From: Cellulophaga sp. RHA19
GTDB lineage: Bacteria; Bacteroidota; Bacteroidia; Flavobacteriales; Flavobacteriaceae
DNA: 64,000 bases
Reading direction: 5' to 3'
NCBI RefSeq assembly: GCF_002813425.1
Contig: NZ_PHUL01000001.1
Coordinates: forward strand, 248,001 to 312,000
Both the position numbers and the translations under genes were made by a program. The notes under the pieces are model-generated. The model was given only the letters and a program-made list of their open reading frames with translations. It was not told the origin of the DNA and made no database searches. Shown piece after piece: positions 18,124 to 26,730 of this stretch (position 1 is its first letter; each line of letters starts with the position of its first letter).

Positions 18124-18187
18124 GAACATATTTCACCTCTCAGTAACAGTTATTACCAATAACTTTACTTTTTTATATATGAGGTAT

Positions 18188-19072
18188 TTAGGCTAATTCT
18201 GCCGATGTAGTTTCTGATGCTCTATTAATTTTTTTCACCAATCCTTGTAAAACTTTACCTGGACCAACCTCTGTAAATAAAGTTGCACCATCTGCAACCA
18301 TATTTTGCACACTTTGTGTCCATTTTACAGGAGCTGTTAATTGCGATATTAAATTCTTTTTTATTTCTTCTGCATCTTTTACCGCTGTAGTAGGTACATT
18401 TTGGTAAATTGGACAACTTGGCTCGCTAAACGTAGTGTTTTCTATTGCTGCAGCTAATTCTTCTCTTGCTGGTTCCATTAATGGCGAATGAAATGCGCCA
18501 CCAACTGGCAATAATAATGCTCTTCTTGCTCCAGCTTCTTTTAACTTTTCACAAGCTGTGTTTATAGCTTCTACTTCTCCAGAAATAACTAACTGTCCTG
18601 GACAATTATAATTTGCAGCAACAACAACACCATCAATTTCTTCACAAACTTTTTCTACAACATTGTCTTCTAAACCTAAAACAGCTGCCATTGTACTAGA
18701 TTGCATTTCACAAGCCTTTTGCATAGCTAATGCTCTCTGAGAAACTAATTTTAATCCGTCTTCAAAAGTTAACGTACCATTTGCAACTAAAGCAGAAAAT
18801 TCTCCTAATGAATGCCCAGCTACCATATCTGGTTTAAAAGCATCACCCATAACTTTACTCATAATTACAGAGTGTAAGTAAATTGCAGGTTGTGTTACTT
18901 TTGTTTGTTTTAGGTCTTCTGGTGTACCTTCAAACATAATGTCTGTAATACGAAAACCTAATATATCGTTTGCTTTTTCAAATAATTCTTGCGCCAAAGG
19001 ATACTTTTCGTAAAGGTCTAAACCCATTCCTACAAACTGTGCTCCTTGACCAGGAAATATATATGCATTCAT
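18188..19072 (-). CDS. fabD: Malonyl-CoA:ACP transacylase
   Basis: A 294-residue FabD, which loads malonate from CoA onto acyl carrier protein for fatty-acid synthesis. It shows the N-terminal YIFPGQGAQFVGMG, nucleophile Ser88 in GHSLGEFSAL and the catalytic His in GGAFHSPLME. An upstream TTG at 19099 would extend the frame, but that TTG lies inside a TAnnTTTG -7 box, so the ATG at 19072 is preferred; it also gives the usual FabD N-terminus. It follows the carbonic-anhydrase-like gene by 71 bp but probably has its own promoter. Confidence 0.96.
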   Translation of the reverse strand: MNAYIFPGQGAQFVGMGLDLYEKYPLAQELFEKANDILGFRITDIMFEGTPEDLKQTKVTQPAIYLHSVIMSKVMGDAFKPDMVAGHSLGEFSALVANGTLTFEDGLKLVSQRALAMQKACEMQSSTMAAVLGLEDNVVEKVCEEIDGVVVAANYNCPGQLVISGEVEAINTACEKLKEAGARRALLLPVGGAFHSPLMEPAREELAAAIENTTFSEPSCPIYQNVPTTAVKDAEEIKKNLISQLTAPVKWTQSVQNMVADGATLFTEVGPGKVLQGLVKKINRASETTSAELA

Positions 19073-19096
19073 TTTTTTTGTTTTTAAGTTGATTGA

Positions 19097-19104
19097 CAAA
19101 AATA
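19097..19104 (-). promoter_or_regulatory. Candidate -7 element of fabD
   Basis: Minus-strand TATTTTTG matches TAnnTTTG and lies 24 nt upstream of the fabD ATG. It argues against translation from the TTG embedded in it. Confidence 0.45.
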
Positions 19105-19143
19105 AGTAAACTTATGTAGAACGCATATTGCTTTTACCAAAGT

Positions 19144-19662
19144 TTATTCCTTGTCTTTAAACCAACTAGAATAAGTTACGTAATTATTAGCTATACGGTT
19201 CACTTCGCCCTCGCTTAATTCTACGCTTATATCCTTAATTTTCTTTGCTGGCATACCTGCAAATACCGTTCCAGAAGGTATATGAGTCCCTTTTGTAACT
19301 ACTGCACCAGCAGCAATAATACTATTACTTTCTACAATACAATCATCCATTACAATACTACCCATACCTATTAACACATTATCTTTAATAGTACAACCGT
19401 GCACAATGGCATTATGCCCAATAGAAACGTTATTACCTATGGTCGTTGGACTTTTTTTATAGGTACAATGTATAACAGCGCCATCTTGCACATTAACTTT
19501 ATTACCCATTTTTATAAAATGTACATCTCCACGTAGCACAGCATTGTACCAAACACTGCACTGGCTACCCATTACTACGTCGCCAACAATTGTTGCATTT
19601 TCTGCAATAAAACAATCTTCTCCAATTTGTGGTGCTTTTCCGTTTACTTCTTTAAGTATCAT
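19144..19662 (-). CDS. Gamma-carbonic-anhydrase-like hexapeptide-repeat protein (YrdA/PaaY type)
   Basis: A 172-residue left-handed beta-helix protein made of hexapeptide repeats (IAENATIVGDVVMG, VLIGMGSIVMDDCIV). Candidate zinc-ligand histidines appear as AVIHCTY and SIGHNAIVHGC, the pattern of gamma-class carbonic anhydrases. The absence of an acidic-loop insertion suggests the YrdA/PaaY subgroup, whose members may be carbonic anhydrases, CoA thioesterases or of unknown activity. It begins 22 bp after the LytTR regulator and is probably cotranscribed with the kinase/regulator pair. A functional tie to that signalling pair is not evident. Confidence 0.88.
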   Translation of the reverse strand: MILKEVNGKAPQIGEDCFIAENATIVGDVVMGSQCSVWYNAVLRGDVHFIKMGNKVNVQDGAVIHCTYKKSPTTIGNNVSIGHNAIVHGCTIKDNVLIGMGSIVMDDCIVESNSIIAAGAVVTKGTHIPSGTVFAGMPAKKIKDISVELSEGEVNRIANNYVTYSSWFKDKE

Positions 19663-19684
19663 AGTGCAATTATGTATTTAAAAT

Positions 19685-20416
19685 TTATTCAAAATAAGAT
19701 AAAAGTTCTTTCTTTTTAGATGCAGAAACTAACAATTCTTTACCATTATGCAACACTACACTACCGCCTTTTCCTTTTTTGTATTTAGCTATTGAGTTTA
19801 CATTTACAAGGTAAGATTTATGTATACGTGCAAACGGAAAATCTGCCATTGCCTCTTCAAAATATTTTAGTGTTTTGCTCACTAATATCTTCTTATTCTC
19901 CAGGTAAATTTCAGTATAATTATCATCAGCCTTGCAAAAAAGAATATCAGCAACATTTAAAACCTGAAAACCATCTTGTTGTGGCAGTGTTATTTTACCG
20001 TCTATTTTATTTGTTTTTGGTTGTAAAATTTGGTCTTCTAAAGCATTTTCCTTGCTTCTAATTTCACCTACATATTCTACTGCCTTTATTAATTCGTCAA
20101 TATTAATGGGTTTCATTAAATAATATGCGGCGTGGCTATTTAAAGCATCCATAGCATATTGGTTATATGCGGTAACAAAAACGGTTTCAAAAGTTCTGTT
20201 TGGCACTTGGTCTAGCAAATCAAAAGCATTGCCAAATGGCATTTCTACATCTAAAAAAATTAAATCTGGCTGGTGTTTTTCAATTAATTCCAAACCTTCT
20301 TTTATAGACGCTGCCTCTCCTAACAAATGTACAGTCGGACAATATTTAGTTAAATAGTTGGTTAAAATTTCTCTGCTATTGGCCTCGTCTTCTACTATAA
20401 TTGCGTTTAACTTCAT
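19685..20416 (-). CDS. LytTR-family response regulator
   Basis: A 243-residue two-component regulator. The receiver domain (about 1-120) has acidic residues VEDE near residue 10, phospho-acceptor Asp56 in LIFLDVEMP, and a Lys in YLMKPI. The C-terminal LytTR DNA-binding domain (about 140-243) contains VADILFCKADDNYTEIYL, FARIHKSYLVNV and KGKGGSVVLHNG. It starts 30 bp downstream of the histidine kinase gene, its obvious partner. LytTR regulators usually activate genes for envelope or surface functions, but the targets here are unknown. Confidence 0.93.
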   Translation of the reverse strand: MKLNAIIVEDEANSREILTNYLTKYCPTVHLLGEAASIKEGLELIEKHQPDLIFLDVEMPFGNAFDLLDQVPNRTFETVFVTAYNQYAMDALNSHAAYYLMKPINIDELIKAVEYVGEIRSKENALEDQILQPKTNKIDGKITLPQQDGFQVLNVADILFCKADDNYTEIYLENKKILVSKTLKYFEEAMADFPFARIHKSYLVNVNSIAKYKKGKGGSVVLHNGKELLVSASKKKELLSYFE

Positions 20417-20446
20417 TCTATCTTATTTTAAAATAACCACCTATTA

Positions 20447-22639
20447 TTAGTCCTTTTTTAAAGTTAACAACACTTTTGTACCAGAACCATCACTATTTAA
20501 ATCTTGTATGTTAACATCTACTTTGTCTTTATACATACTATTTAAAATTGAGACTCTTTTTTTTATATTCCCCATACCTTTAGAACGCTGTTTTTTTTGG
20601 TTTTGCGTTTTTAACTCGGCACTCTTTTTTCTGCCTATTCCATTATCTTCAATAGTAATCTCTATTGTCTCTTTATTTTTTTGTTTTAGGTTGATATTTA
20701 AAAAACCCAACTCGTCTTTATAGCGTAAGCCGTGCCAAATAGCATTTTCTATATAAGGCTGAAGCAGCATTGGTGGAATTTGAAAAGCTGCTACATCTAT
20801 ATTTGGATCTGTTGTTATGGTGTAATTAAATTTATCAGGAAAACGAGAGTGCTCTAACTTCACATACAACTCTAACAACTCTAACTCTTTTGTTAACGGT
20901 ATAAAATCTTCTTCAGAGTTTTCTAAAACGGCACGCATTAAGGTTGAAAATTCACTTAAAAAACGGTTGGCACTACGCTCATCACTCTTAGATATATAAT
21001 TATTTACAGAGTTTAACGCATTAAAAATAAAATGCGGATTCATCTGTGATCTAAGCGATTTTAATGCTAATAAATTATTTGCTAATTTTTGCTGTCTGTT
21101 ACTTCTATAAAAGAAGAAAGCAGCAATACCAAAAAGAAACATACCTAAAACTAAAGCATAAATTAAAATCTTTTGCTTTATAGATGTTGTGGTATACAAA
21201 TCTTGCTTAGTCCGCGCTAAACTAGATTTACTCTCGTACAACTCTTTATCTTTTTCTAAACCTGTAATACGATTTTGTTTTTCTGCAATTTGTTTGCTTA
21301 AACGTTCTGCCCTAGAAATTTCTTGTTCTTTACGAGCATATAAAGTATCTGCTACAGCAGCATATTTTTTATAGGTTTCTAAAGCTTTAGAGTAGTCTCC
21401 TTTATCATCATAAACCTCAGACAGTTTACGTGTGGCATCTTTTTGCACCACCAAATCATCTTCACTAGCAGCTTCAGAGATACTTTCTTCTAAGTACGGA
21501 ATGGCCTCGTCTAACTTATCCTGTACAATTAAATTGTTTGCTATTTTGTAATTTATACGCTGTCTTGTTATTGGCGCCTCTACTTCTTTAGTAACAGCAT
21601 TTCTTTTTACTGCCTTCTTTTTAGATGAGCTTTCTAGCAGTTCTATATCTTCCAAACTTTGCTGGCGCAATTTCATTTCCTCATTATACAAGCTGTTTTT
21701 ACTATAGAAATCTGCAGCTCTATCATTTACTTCTAAAGCACGTTGTGGAGCCTCTGTTTTTGCAGACTTTAAAGAATTTTCAAAGTAACCTACAGCTTCT
21801 TCAGTTTGGTTTGCATCACCGTAAGCTTCTGCTATTTTGGTGTTTAAATCTGTGATTTTAGGTTTTACAAGTTCTTTTTTAGCTAAATCTAACCCTTTAG
21901 TGTAATTAGCTACTGCTTTGCTTGTATTTTTCAGTCCTTTATAGGCATCACCCAAACCTTCATACAAGACTATTTTTTTATAGGTTGATAATTTTGCACT
22001 TCCATCTATCTTTAAAAATAGCACTTCAGCTTTTTTATACTCTTTATTTAAAAGGTAAGCATTGGCTAACAATAACTGAGACTCACCTGTAGTACTATAC
22101 GTTAAAGACTCCTTGTAATTATCAACAGCAAGGTCATACTGTTTATGATACTGGTATATTTCACCTAATAAGGCGTAAGATGCCGCACGCTCTTTGTTAT
22201 TACCTCTTTTTCCTAATTGTTCTAAAGAAACTCTAATATAATCTATACTCTTACCAATGTCTATTTTTTTAAACTGCTTAGCAGAATCTAAATACATTTT
22301 ATGTAATGCACTTTTGCTTAATTGCACATCTTCATCTAAGCCTTCTACTAAAACATCTACATCTTCATCATCCTTAATACGGTATTCTACTGTTTCAAAC
22401 TCTAAACTCTTAAACAACAAATAATCTCCAACTTCTGCTTTTATGCGATATGCACCAAAAGCATCTGTATATACTATTGCTCCGCTAGTAGCAGAAACCT
22501 CTACACCAGAAATAGGATTTCTATTTTCTTTAGTTTTAACAGTGCCTTTAATGGTAAATTGTTTTCCTGTATTAACTTGAGAAAAAGCAATTACTGATAC
22601 AAACAATAAGTATAGTAGTATGTATTTTTTTAACTTCAT
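20447..22639 (-). CDS. Sensor histidine kinase of the LytS type with carboxypeptidase-regulatory-like and TPR domains
   Basis: A 730-residue sensor. Signal sequence at 1-21, then a carboxypeptidase-regulatory-like beta domain (about 27-95; TVKTKENRNPISGVEVSATS). A long array of TPR-type helices (about 130-430) is followed by a coiled coil rich in Lys/Glu. One transmembrane segment (about 490-510; ILIYALVLGMFLFGIAAFF) precedes the His_kinase domain, with phospho-acceptor His536 in RSQMNPHFIFNALNSV. The HATPase has PYIENAIWHGL and EDNGIGRKK. The N-terminal half should lie in the periplasm. It pairs with the LytTR regulator immediately downstream. The input signal is unknown. Confidence 0.92.
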   Translation of the reverse strand: MKLKKYILLYLLFVSVIAFSQVNTGKQFTIKGTVKTKENRNPISGVEVSATSGAIVYTDAFGAYRIKAEVGDYLLFKSLEFETVEYRIKDDEDVDVLVEGLDEDVQLSKSALHKMYLDSAKQFKKIDIGKSIDYIRVSLEQLGKRGNNKERAASYALLGEIYQYHKQYDLAVDNYKESLTYSTTGESQLLLANAYLLNKEYKKAEVLFLKIDGSAKLSTYKKIVLYEGLGDAYKGLKNTSKAVANYTKGLDLAKKELVKPKITDLNTKIAEAYGDANQTEEAVGYFENSLKSAKTEAPQRALEVNDRAADFYSKNSLYNEEMKLRQQSLEDIELLESSSKKKAVKRNAVTKEVEAPITRQRINYKIANNLIVQDKLDEAIPYLEESISEAASEDDLVVQKDATRKLSEVYDDKGDYSKALETYKKYAAVADTLYARKEQEISRAERLSKQIAEKQNRITGLEKDKELYESKSSLARTKQDLYTTTSIKQKILIYALVLGMFLFGIAAFFFYRSNRQQKLANNLLALKSLRSQMNPHFIFNALNSVNNYISKSDERSANRFLSEFSTLMRAVLENSEEDFIPLTKELELLELYVKLEHSRFPDKFNYTITTDPNIDVAAFQIPPMLLQPYIENAIWHGLRYKDELGFLNINLKQKNKETIEITIEDNGIGRKKSAELKTQNQKKQRSKGMGNIKKRVSILNSMYKDKVDVNIQDLNSDGSGTKVLLTLKKD

Positions 22640-22849
22640 TTTTACAATTAGATATGGTAAACTTAGTTGTTTTATCTGACTCTAAAAAATGCTAAAACGC
22701 AGCTTTTACAACAAAAACAATTGCTTTAGACAGCCTTACAAAGTATAATGGTTTGTTTACTCACCCAAAATGCCTGTTCACTCATTCCTCGTTTTTTATA
22801 AGAAACATTAAAAATACTTTTACCCTGTAACAAATAAAAAATAAGCGAA

Positions 22850-24031
22850 ATGAAAAACGTAAAACAAATAGCAGGCATAGCATTACTAACCTTATGTATA
22901 GGAACTACAATTAGTTGTAACGCTAATACAAAACCAAAAAAAGAAATAACTTTAGCTACACAAGCTTTAGTGGACACTAAAAAACCAGAAAAAAACGTGG
23001 TTAAAGTGGCGTTATTATTAGACACTAGTAACAGTATGGACGGTTTAATAAACCAAGCAAAAGCACAACTTTGGGATATTGTAAACAAATTTAGCTATGT
23101 AAAATGTGGTAATGAGGTTAGACCAGAATTACAAATTGCCTTGTACGAGTACGGTAATAGTACTATTGAAAAACAAGATGGTTACATTAGGCAAGTAATA
23201 AACTTTAGCAACGATTTAGATGAAATATCTGAAAAACTATTTTCTTTAACTACAAATGGTGGAGATGAATATTGTGGTGAGGCTATTAGCACATCTATTA
23301 AAAATTTAGATTGGGGTACAAATCCAGATAATCTTAAAATGATTTTTATTGCAGGTAACGAACCTTTTAATCAAGGTAAATTAGACTATAAAGATGCTAC
23401 ATCTGATGCTAAAGAAAAAGGTATTGTTGTAAATACCATTTTTTGTGGAGACTACAACCAAGGTGCAAATAGTCATTGGAAAAACGGCGCACAATTAACA
23501 GGTGGCGAGTACATTGCTATTAACCATAATAAAAAAGTAATACACATAGATACTCCTTATGACGATGTAATCATCACTCTAAATAAAAAATTAAACAAAA
23601 CATATGTTTCTTACGGTAGCTTAGGTAGTTCTAAAATGGCATTACAATCTGTACAAGATGATAAAGCTGCAGAAATGGAAGAAGCTGTTATGGTAAAAAG
23701 AGCAGTAAGTAAAAGCTCTAGATTATACAATAATGCCTCTTGGGATTTAGTTGATGCGTCTAAAAACAAAAATTTTAGTGTATCTAAGATTGATAAAAAA
23801 CAACTGCCTAAAGAGTTACAAAACAAATCTACAAAAGAGATTGAAGCTTTTATTGAAACAAAGGAAAAGCAAAGAAAAACTATACAGCAACAAATTAAAG
23901 AAGCAAATATAAAACGTGAAGCTTATATTGCTAAAAACCAAAAAGAAGGCTCTAAAGGTGAGTTAGAAAATGCAATGATTTCTGCTGTTGTAAAACAAGG
24001 AAAAAGTAAAAACTATACGTGGGATAAATAA
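22850..24031 (+). CDS. von Willebrand factor A domain lipoprotein
   Basis: A 393-residue probable lipoprotein: after a hydrophobic N-terminus comes the lipobox-like ISC at Cys23. The VWA domain (about 50-260) starts with the MIDAS motif DTSNSM and carries the later acidic and threonine positions (FSLTTNGGDEYCGEA). The C-terminal third is helical and charge-rich (ELQNKSTKEIEAFIETKEKQ) and looks like a coiled coil. Such proteins bind partners through a divalent cation; the partner is not known. It is monocistronic, bounded by a strong terminator downstream. The 210 bp upstream show no clear promoter box. Confidence 0.8.
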   Translation: MKNVKQIAGIALLTLCIGTTISCNANTKPKKEITLATQALVDTKKPEKNVVKVALLLDTSNSMDGLINQAKAQLWDIVNKFSYVKCGNEVRPELQIALYEYGNSTIEKQDGYIRQVINFSNDLDEISEKLFSLTTNGGDEYCGEAISTSIKNLDWGTNPDNLKMIFIAGNEPFNQGKLDYKDATSDAKEKGIVVNTIFCGDYNQGANSHWKNGAQLTGGEYIAINHNKKVIHIDTPYDDVIITLNKKLNKTYVSYGSLGSSKMALQSVQDDKAAEMEEAVMVKRAVSKSSRLYNNASWDLVDASKNKNFSVSKIDKKQLPKELQNKSTKEIEAFIETKEKQRKTIQQQIKEANIKREAYIAKNQKEGSKGELENAMISAVVKQGKSKNYTWDK

Positions 24032-24044
24032 TTTTTATTAAAAA

Positions 24045-24084
24045 ATAAGAAAGCCTGTGATTTTACAATCACAGGCTTTCTTAT
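24045..24084. terminator. Strong bidirectional terminator
   Basis: An 18-bp perfect stem (24045-24062 with 24067-24084) has the core AAAGCCTGTGATT and a 4-nt loop. It separates the convergent VWA and PorP/SprF-like genes. Confidence 0.85.
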
Positions 24085-24099
24085 ATCTATTTATTTATC

Positions 24100-25125
24100 T
24101 TAATAATTTACAGCAGGACATTTACAGTCAAACCTCTTTTCAGATACTTGTCCAAAATTATACCCTAAAGTTAATTGATGAAAACCACCATTATCAAACC
24201 TAATATCTCCCATTTGGTAAGAGTAATTATAAGACACTAAAAAGTTTTTATAGTTAACACCAACAATAGGCGTAATTAATTGTAATCTTTGTTCTTTAGT
24301 ACTTCCGCTAGTATTTTGGTATAAAGCGCCATCAAAACTACGTCTGTAAGACAAGCCACCCCAAAGCGTACCAAAATCTAAACTACGGTAAACTTTTGCG
24401 TTCATATCTATGGTTTTTTCATTGGTAAAATCTGTCATTTGTAACATTACAGAAGGCTCTAATTGCCAATCTCCTTTACCAAAAACATAACCTGCAGACA
24501 ATACATATCTTCTTAAATTATCTACAACAGTTGCATTAGGGTCATCTGCCCTATCTTTATAGTATACATTACGTTTACTATTTAAAACATTTAAAATAGT
24601 AGCGTGTGCATAAAACTCCATATAATTATATGACGCTCCTAAATCCATATTATAGTATGATGAGCTAATGTTTCCACCAGTAATAATTGGATCTGGAGTA
24701 ACAGAATTAAACTCGCTCTCATCTAAATTACTTTGCATTATACCTGCACTAATACCAAAAGAAAGCTGATTTAAATTTCTTAAATCTCTAGAAAAACGTA
24801 AATGATGTGCGTACGTTAGTTTTACACCTGTTTGTGAGTGGTAACCATTAGCGTCATTAAAAATAATAGCTCCTACTCCACTTTTTTCATTTAACCTAAA
24901 ATGTGCATTTATTGTTTGTAAGTTTGGTGCCTCTTCAACATCAAACCATTGTTTTCTTATGGTAGCTCTTATTTTACCTCCTTCACCAATACCTGCCATA
25001 GATGGATGTACTAAGTAGTAGTTATCCGACAAATAATCAAAATAGACAGGAATCCCTTCTTGCGCTGTTAGACTAGAAATACCAAGTAACAGGAAAGAAA
25101 ACAAGGCTAAAAATAAGTTTTTCAT
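24100..25125 (-). CDS. Orphan PorP/SprF-family membrane protein
   Basis: A 341-residue outer-membrane protein of the PorP/SprF family. It has a signal peptide ending at SLTAQ, then FDYLSDNYYLVHPSMAGIG and IRATIRKQWFDVEEAPNLQT, followed by barrel strands up to the C-terminus FGQVSEKRFDCKCPAVNY. The tail contains two close cysteines (CKC), which is unusual for a barrel end. Unlike the paralog at 14.8 kb it has no type-B cargo or OmpA gene next to it. Family members work with T9SS in secretion or cell-surface display. The partner cargo here is unknown. Confidence 0.88.
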   Translation of the reverse strand: MKNLFLALFSFLLLGISSLTAQEGIPVYFDYLSDNYYLVHPSMAGIGEGGKIRATIRKQWFDVEEAPNLQTINAHFRLNEKSGVGAIIFNDANGYHSQTGVKLTYAHHLRFSRDLRNLNQLSFGISAGIMQSNLDESEFNSVTPDPIITGGNISSSYYNMDLGASYNYMEFYAHATILNVLNSKRNVYYKDRADDPNATVVDNLRRYVLSAGYVFGKGDWQLEPSVMLQMTDFTNEKTIDMNAKVYRSLDFGTLWGGLSYRRSFDGALYQNTSGSTKEQRLQLITPIVGVNYKNFLVSYNYSYQMGDIRFDNGGFHQLTLGYNFGQVSEKRFDCKCPAVNY

Positions 25126-25217
25126 AAATTAAGGGCTATAAGTCCAAAAGTATTAAATTTATATTAAAACGTTTACATACACTATATTATTATATATGGT
25201 ATGAGTGAATTTGTTTG

Positions 25218-25225
25218 TACTTTTG
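25218..25225 (+). promoter_or_regulatory. Candidate -7 element of the Nfu gene
   Basis: TACTTTTG matches TAnnTTTG and lies 19 nt upstream of the ATG at 25245. An upstream TTG at 25215 directly abuts it and would lie upstream of the transcript, which favours the ATG. Confidence 0.45.
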
Positions 25226-25244
25226 TAAAAATTATTTTTTTAAG

Positions 25245-26147
25245 ATGAAAGAGCATAATATTACCATATATACAACAACAAATCCAGCTATATTAAAGTT
25301 TGAAACTAATCACTTTATAACTAAAAATAATAGCTACGAATATAAAAATATTGATGATGCTAAAAATTCTCCTTTAGCGCAGCAATTATTTTACTTACCA
25401 TTTATAAAAACTGTTTATATCTCTGGTAACTTTATAGCATTAGAACGTTTTGATATTGTTGCTTGGGATGATGTTAAAGATGAAGTAGCCCAGCAATTGG
25501 TAGAATATTTAAATAGTGGCGAAGTTATTGTTCACGAACAAGAAGACCCACAAAGTGTACCTGCAACAGTTTATGCAGAAAATACACCTAACCCAGCAGC
25601 TATGCGTTTTGTTGCTAATAAATTAATTGTACCAACAATTTTTGAATTTAAAAATAAAGAAGAAGCAAAAGACTCTGAGTTAGCTACAGAGTTATTTAAA
25701 TTTCCATTTGTAAAAGAAGTTTTTTTAGATGAAAATTATGTTTCTGTTACTAAGACTGAAGATGCAGATTGGAATGAGATTACATTAGAAGTTAGAGAAA
25801 GTATACAAGCATTCTTAACAGAAGGAAAAGAGGTTGTTTCTGCTAATAGCATAAGCAAGCAAAAACAAGAAGCGCCTGCTACACAATTACAAGATGAAAA
25901 CTTAGACGACACCTCTAAACAAATTATTGACATTTTAGAAGAATATATAAAACCTGCTGTTGCTAGTGATGGTGGTAACATTATGTTTAAGTCTTACAAC
26001 GAGACTACAAAAACCGTAAACGTTGTATTACAAGGTGCTTGTAGTGGTTGCCCGTCTTCAACTTTTACTCTTAAAAGCGGTATAGAGAATACACTTAAAA
26101 ACTTAATGGGAGACAAAATAAATGAAGTTGTTGCTTTAAACGGCTAA
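25245..26147 (+). CDS. NifU/Nfu-type iron-sulfur scaffold with duplicated N-terminal domain
   Basis: A 300-residue Fe-S carrier. Two Nfu_N domains lie in tandem (about 1-95 and 100-200). The second keeps the family motif TPNPAAMRFVAN; the first has the degenerate TTNPAILKFETN. After a linker the C-terminal NifU domain (about 222-300) holds the cluster-binding Cys266-x-x-Cys269 in GACSGCPSS. The protein should deliver [4Fe-4S] clusters to target enzymes in the cytoplasm. It is followed by dodecin after 60 bp, which seems to have its own promoter. An upstream TTG at 25215 was rejected as the start. Confidence 0.92.
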   Translation: MKEHNITIYTTTNPAILKFETNHFITKNNSYEYKNIDDAKNSPLAQQLFYLPFIKTVYISGNFIALERFDIVAWDDVKDEVAQQLVEYLNSGEVIVHEQEDPQSVPATVYAENTPNPAAMRFVANKLIVPTIFEFKNKEEAKDSELATELFKFPFVKEVFLDENYVSVTKTEDADWNEITLEVRESIQAFLTEGKEVVSANSISKQKQEAPATQLQDENLDDTSKQIIDILEEYIKPAVASDGGNIMFKSYNETTKTVNVVLQGACSGCPSSTFTLKSGIENTLKNLMGDKINEVVALNG

Positions 26148-26168
26148 TAATCAGTTTTAAATGTAAAA

Positions 26169-26176
26169 TAATTTTG
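26169..26176 (+). promoter_or_regulatory. Candidate -7 element of the dodecin gene
   Basis: TAATTTTG matches TAnnTTTG and lies 31 nt upstream of the dodecin ATG. Confidence 0.4.
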
Positions 26177-26207
26177 CTATTTTTATAGAAATCTAAACAC
26201 ATTAATT

Positions 26208-26408
26208 ATGGCAATTTTAAAAGTTATTGAAGTATTATCTAACTCTGACAAGAGTTGGGAAGATGCAACCAAAAAAGCAGTTGTACAAGCATCAAAATCT
26301 GTAAAAAACATTAAATCTGTTTATGTACAAGACCAAAGTGCAATTGTTAAAGACGGTGAAGTAACAGAATTTAGAGTAAACCTTAAAATTACTTTTGAAG
26401 TAAAATAA
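26208..26408 (+). CDS. Dodecin family flavin-binding protein
   Basis: A 66-residue protein that matches dodecins along its length: a strand, one helix with Trp17 in SNSDKSWEDATKKAV, then VYVQDQSAIVKDGEVTEFRV and a final strand ending FEVK. Dodecins form hollow dodecamers that stack flavins between paired tryptophans, and buffer or store riboflavin, FMN or FAD. The Trp and the following Gln are both present. A strong terminator follows. It is a monocistronic gene downstream of the Nfu gene. Confidence 0.93.
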   Translation: MAILKVIEVLSNSDKSWEDATKKAVVQASKSVKNIKSVYVQDQSAIVKDGEVTEFRVNLKITFEVK

Positions 26409-26434
26409 TTTTTACCTATTAAAATAATACAATT

Positions 26435-26468
26435 AAATAGCGCCTTTTTAGGCGCTATTTTTATTTTA
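26435..26468 (+). terminator. Terminator of the dodecin gene
   Basis: AAATAGCGCC (26435-26444) pairs perfectly with GGCGCTATTT (26451-26460) around a 6-nt loop and is followed by TTATTTTA. Confidence 0.88.
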
Positions 26469-26730
26469 TAGGGTATTTAAAAAATTAACTATAGGTCACT
26501 TTTTTTAACCTTATATAATTAATAACCAAATAAGCCATTAGAGCTGCTTAGCAGTCTTAAATTAACAACTACATACCCTAGCATAAAAGTCTTAAAAAGC
26601 ATTATAAATAGACTTTACAAACAACATAGAGGTACAGCTCTTTAAAATCATAATTTGATTTTTAATATAATGTTAAAGCCCATTTAGAAGAGTATTTTTT
26701 TTCTTTGCTTTGTATAAACAAAAAGAGAAA
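26469..26730. other. Intergenic region upstream of mscS
   Basis: About 260 bp beyond the dodecin terminator with no gene. It holds one A+T-only dyad, AAAATCA-n5-TGATTTT (26644-26662), about 70 nt upstream of the MscS start. No box fitting TAnnTTTG is evident. Confidence 0.5.

Noticed and set aside
18148..18164. AGTTATT-n3-AATAACT dyad after fabD
   Set aside because: No T-tract follows on the minus strand and the stem is A+T-only, so it is too weak to call a terminator.
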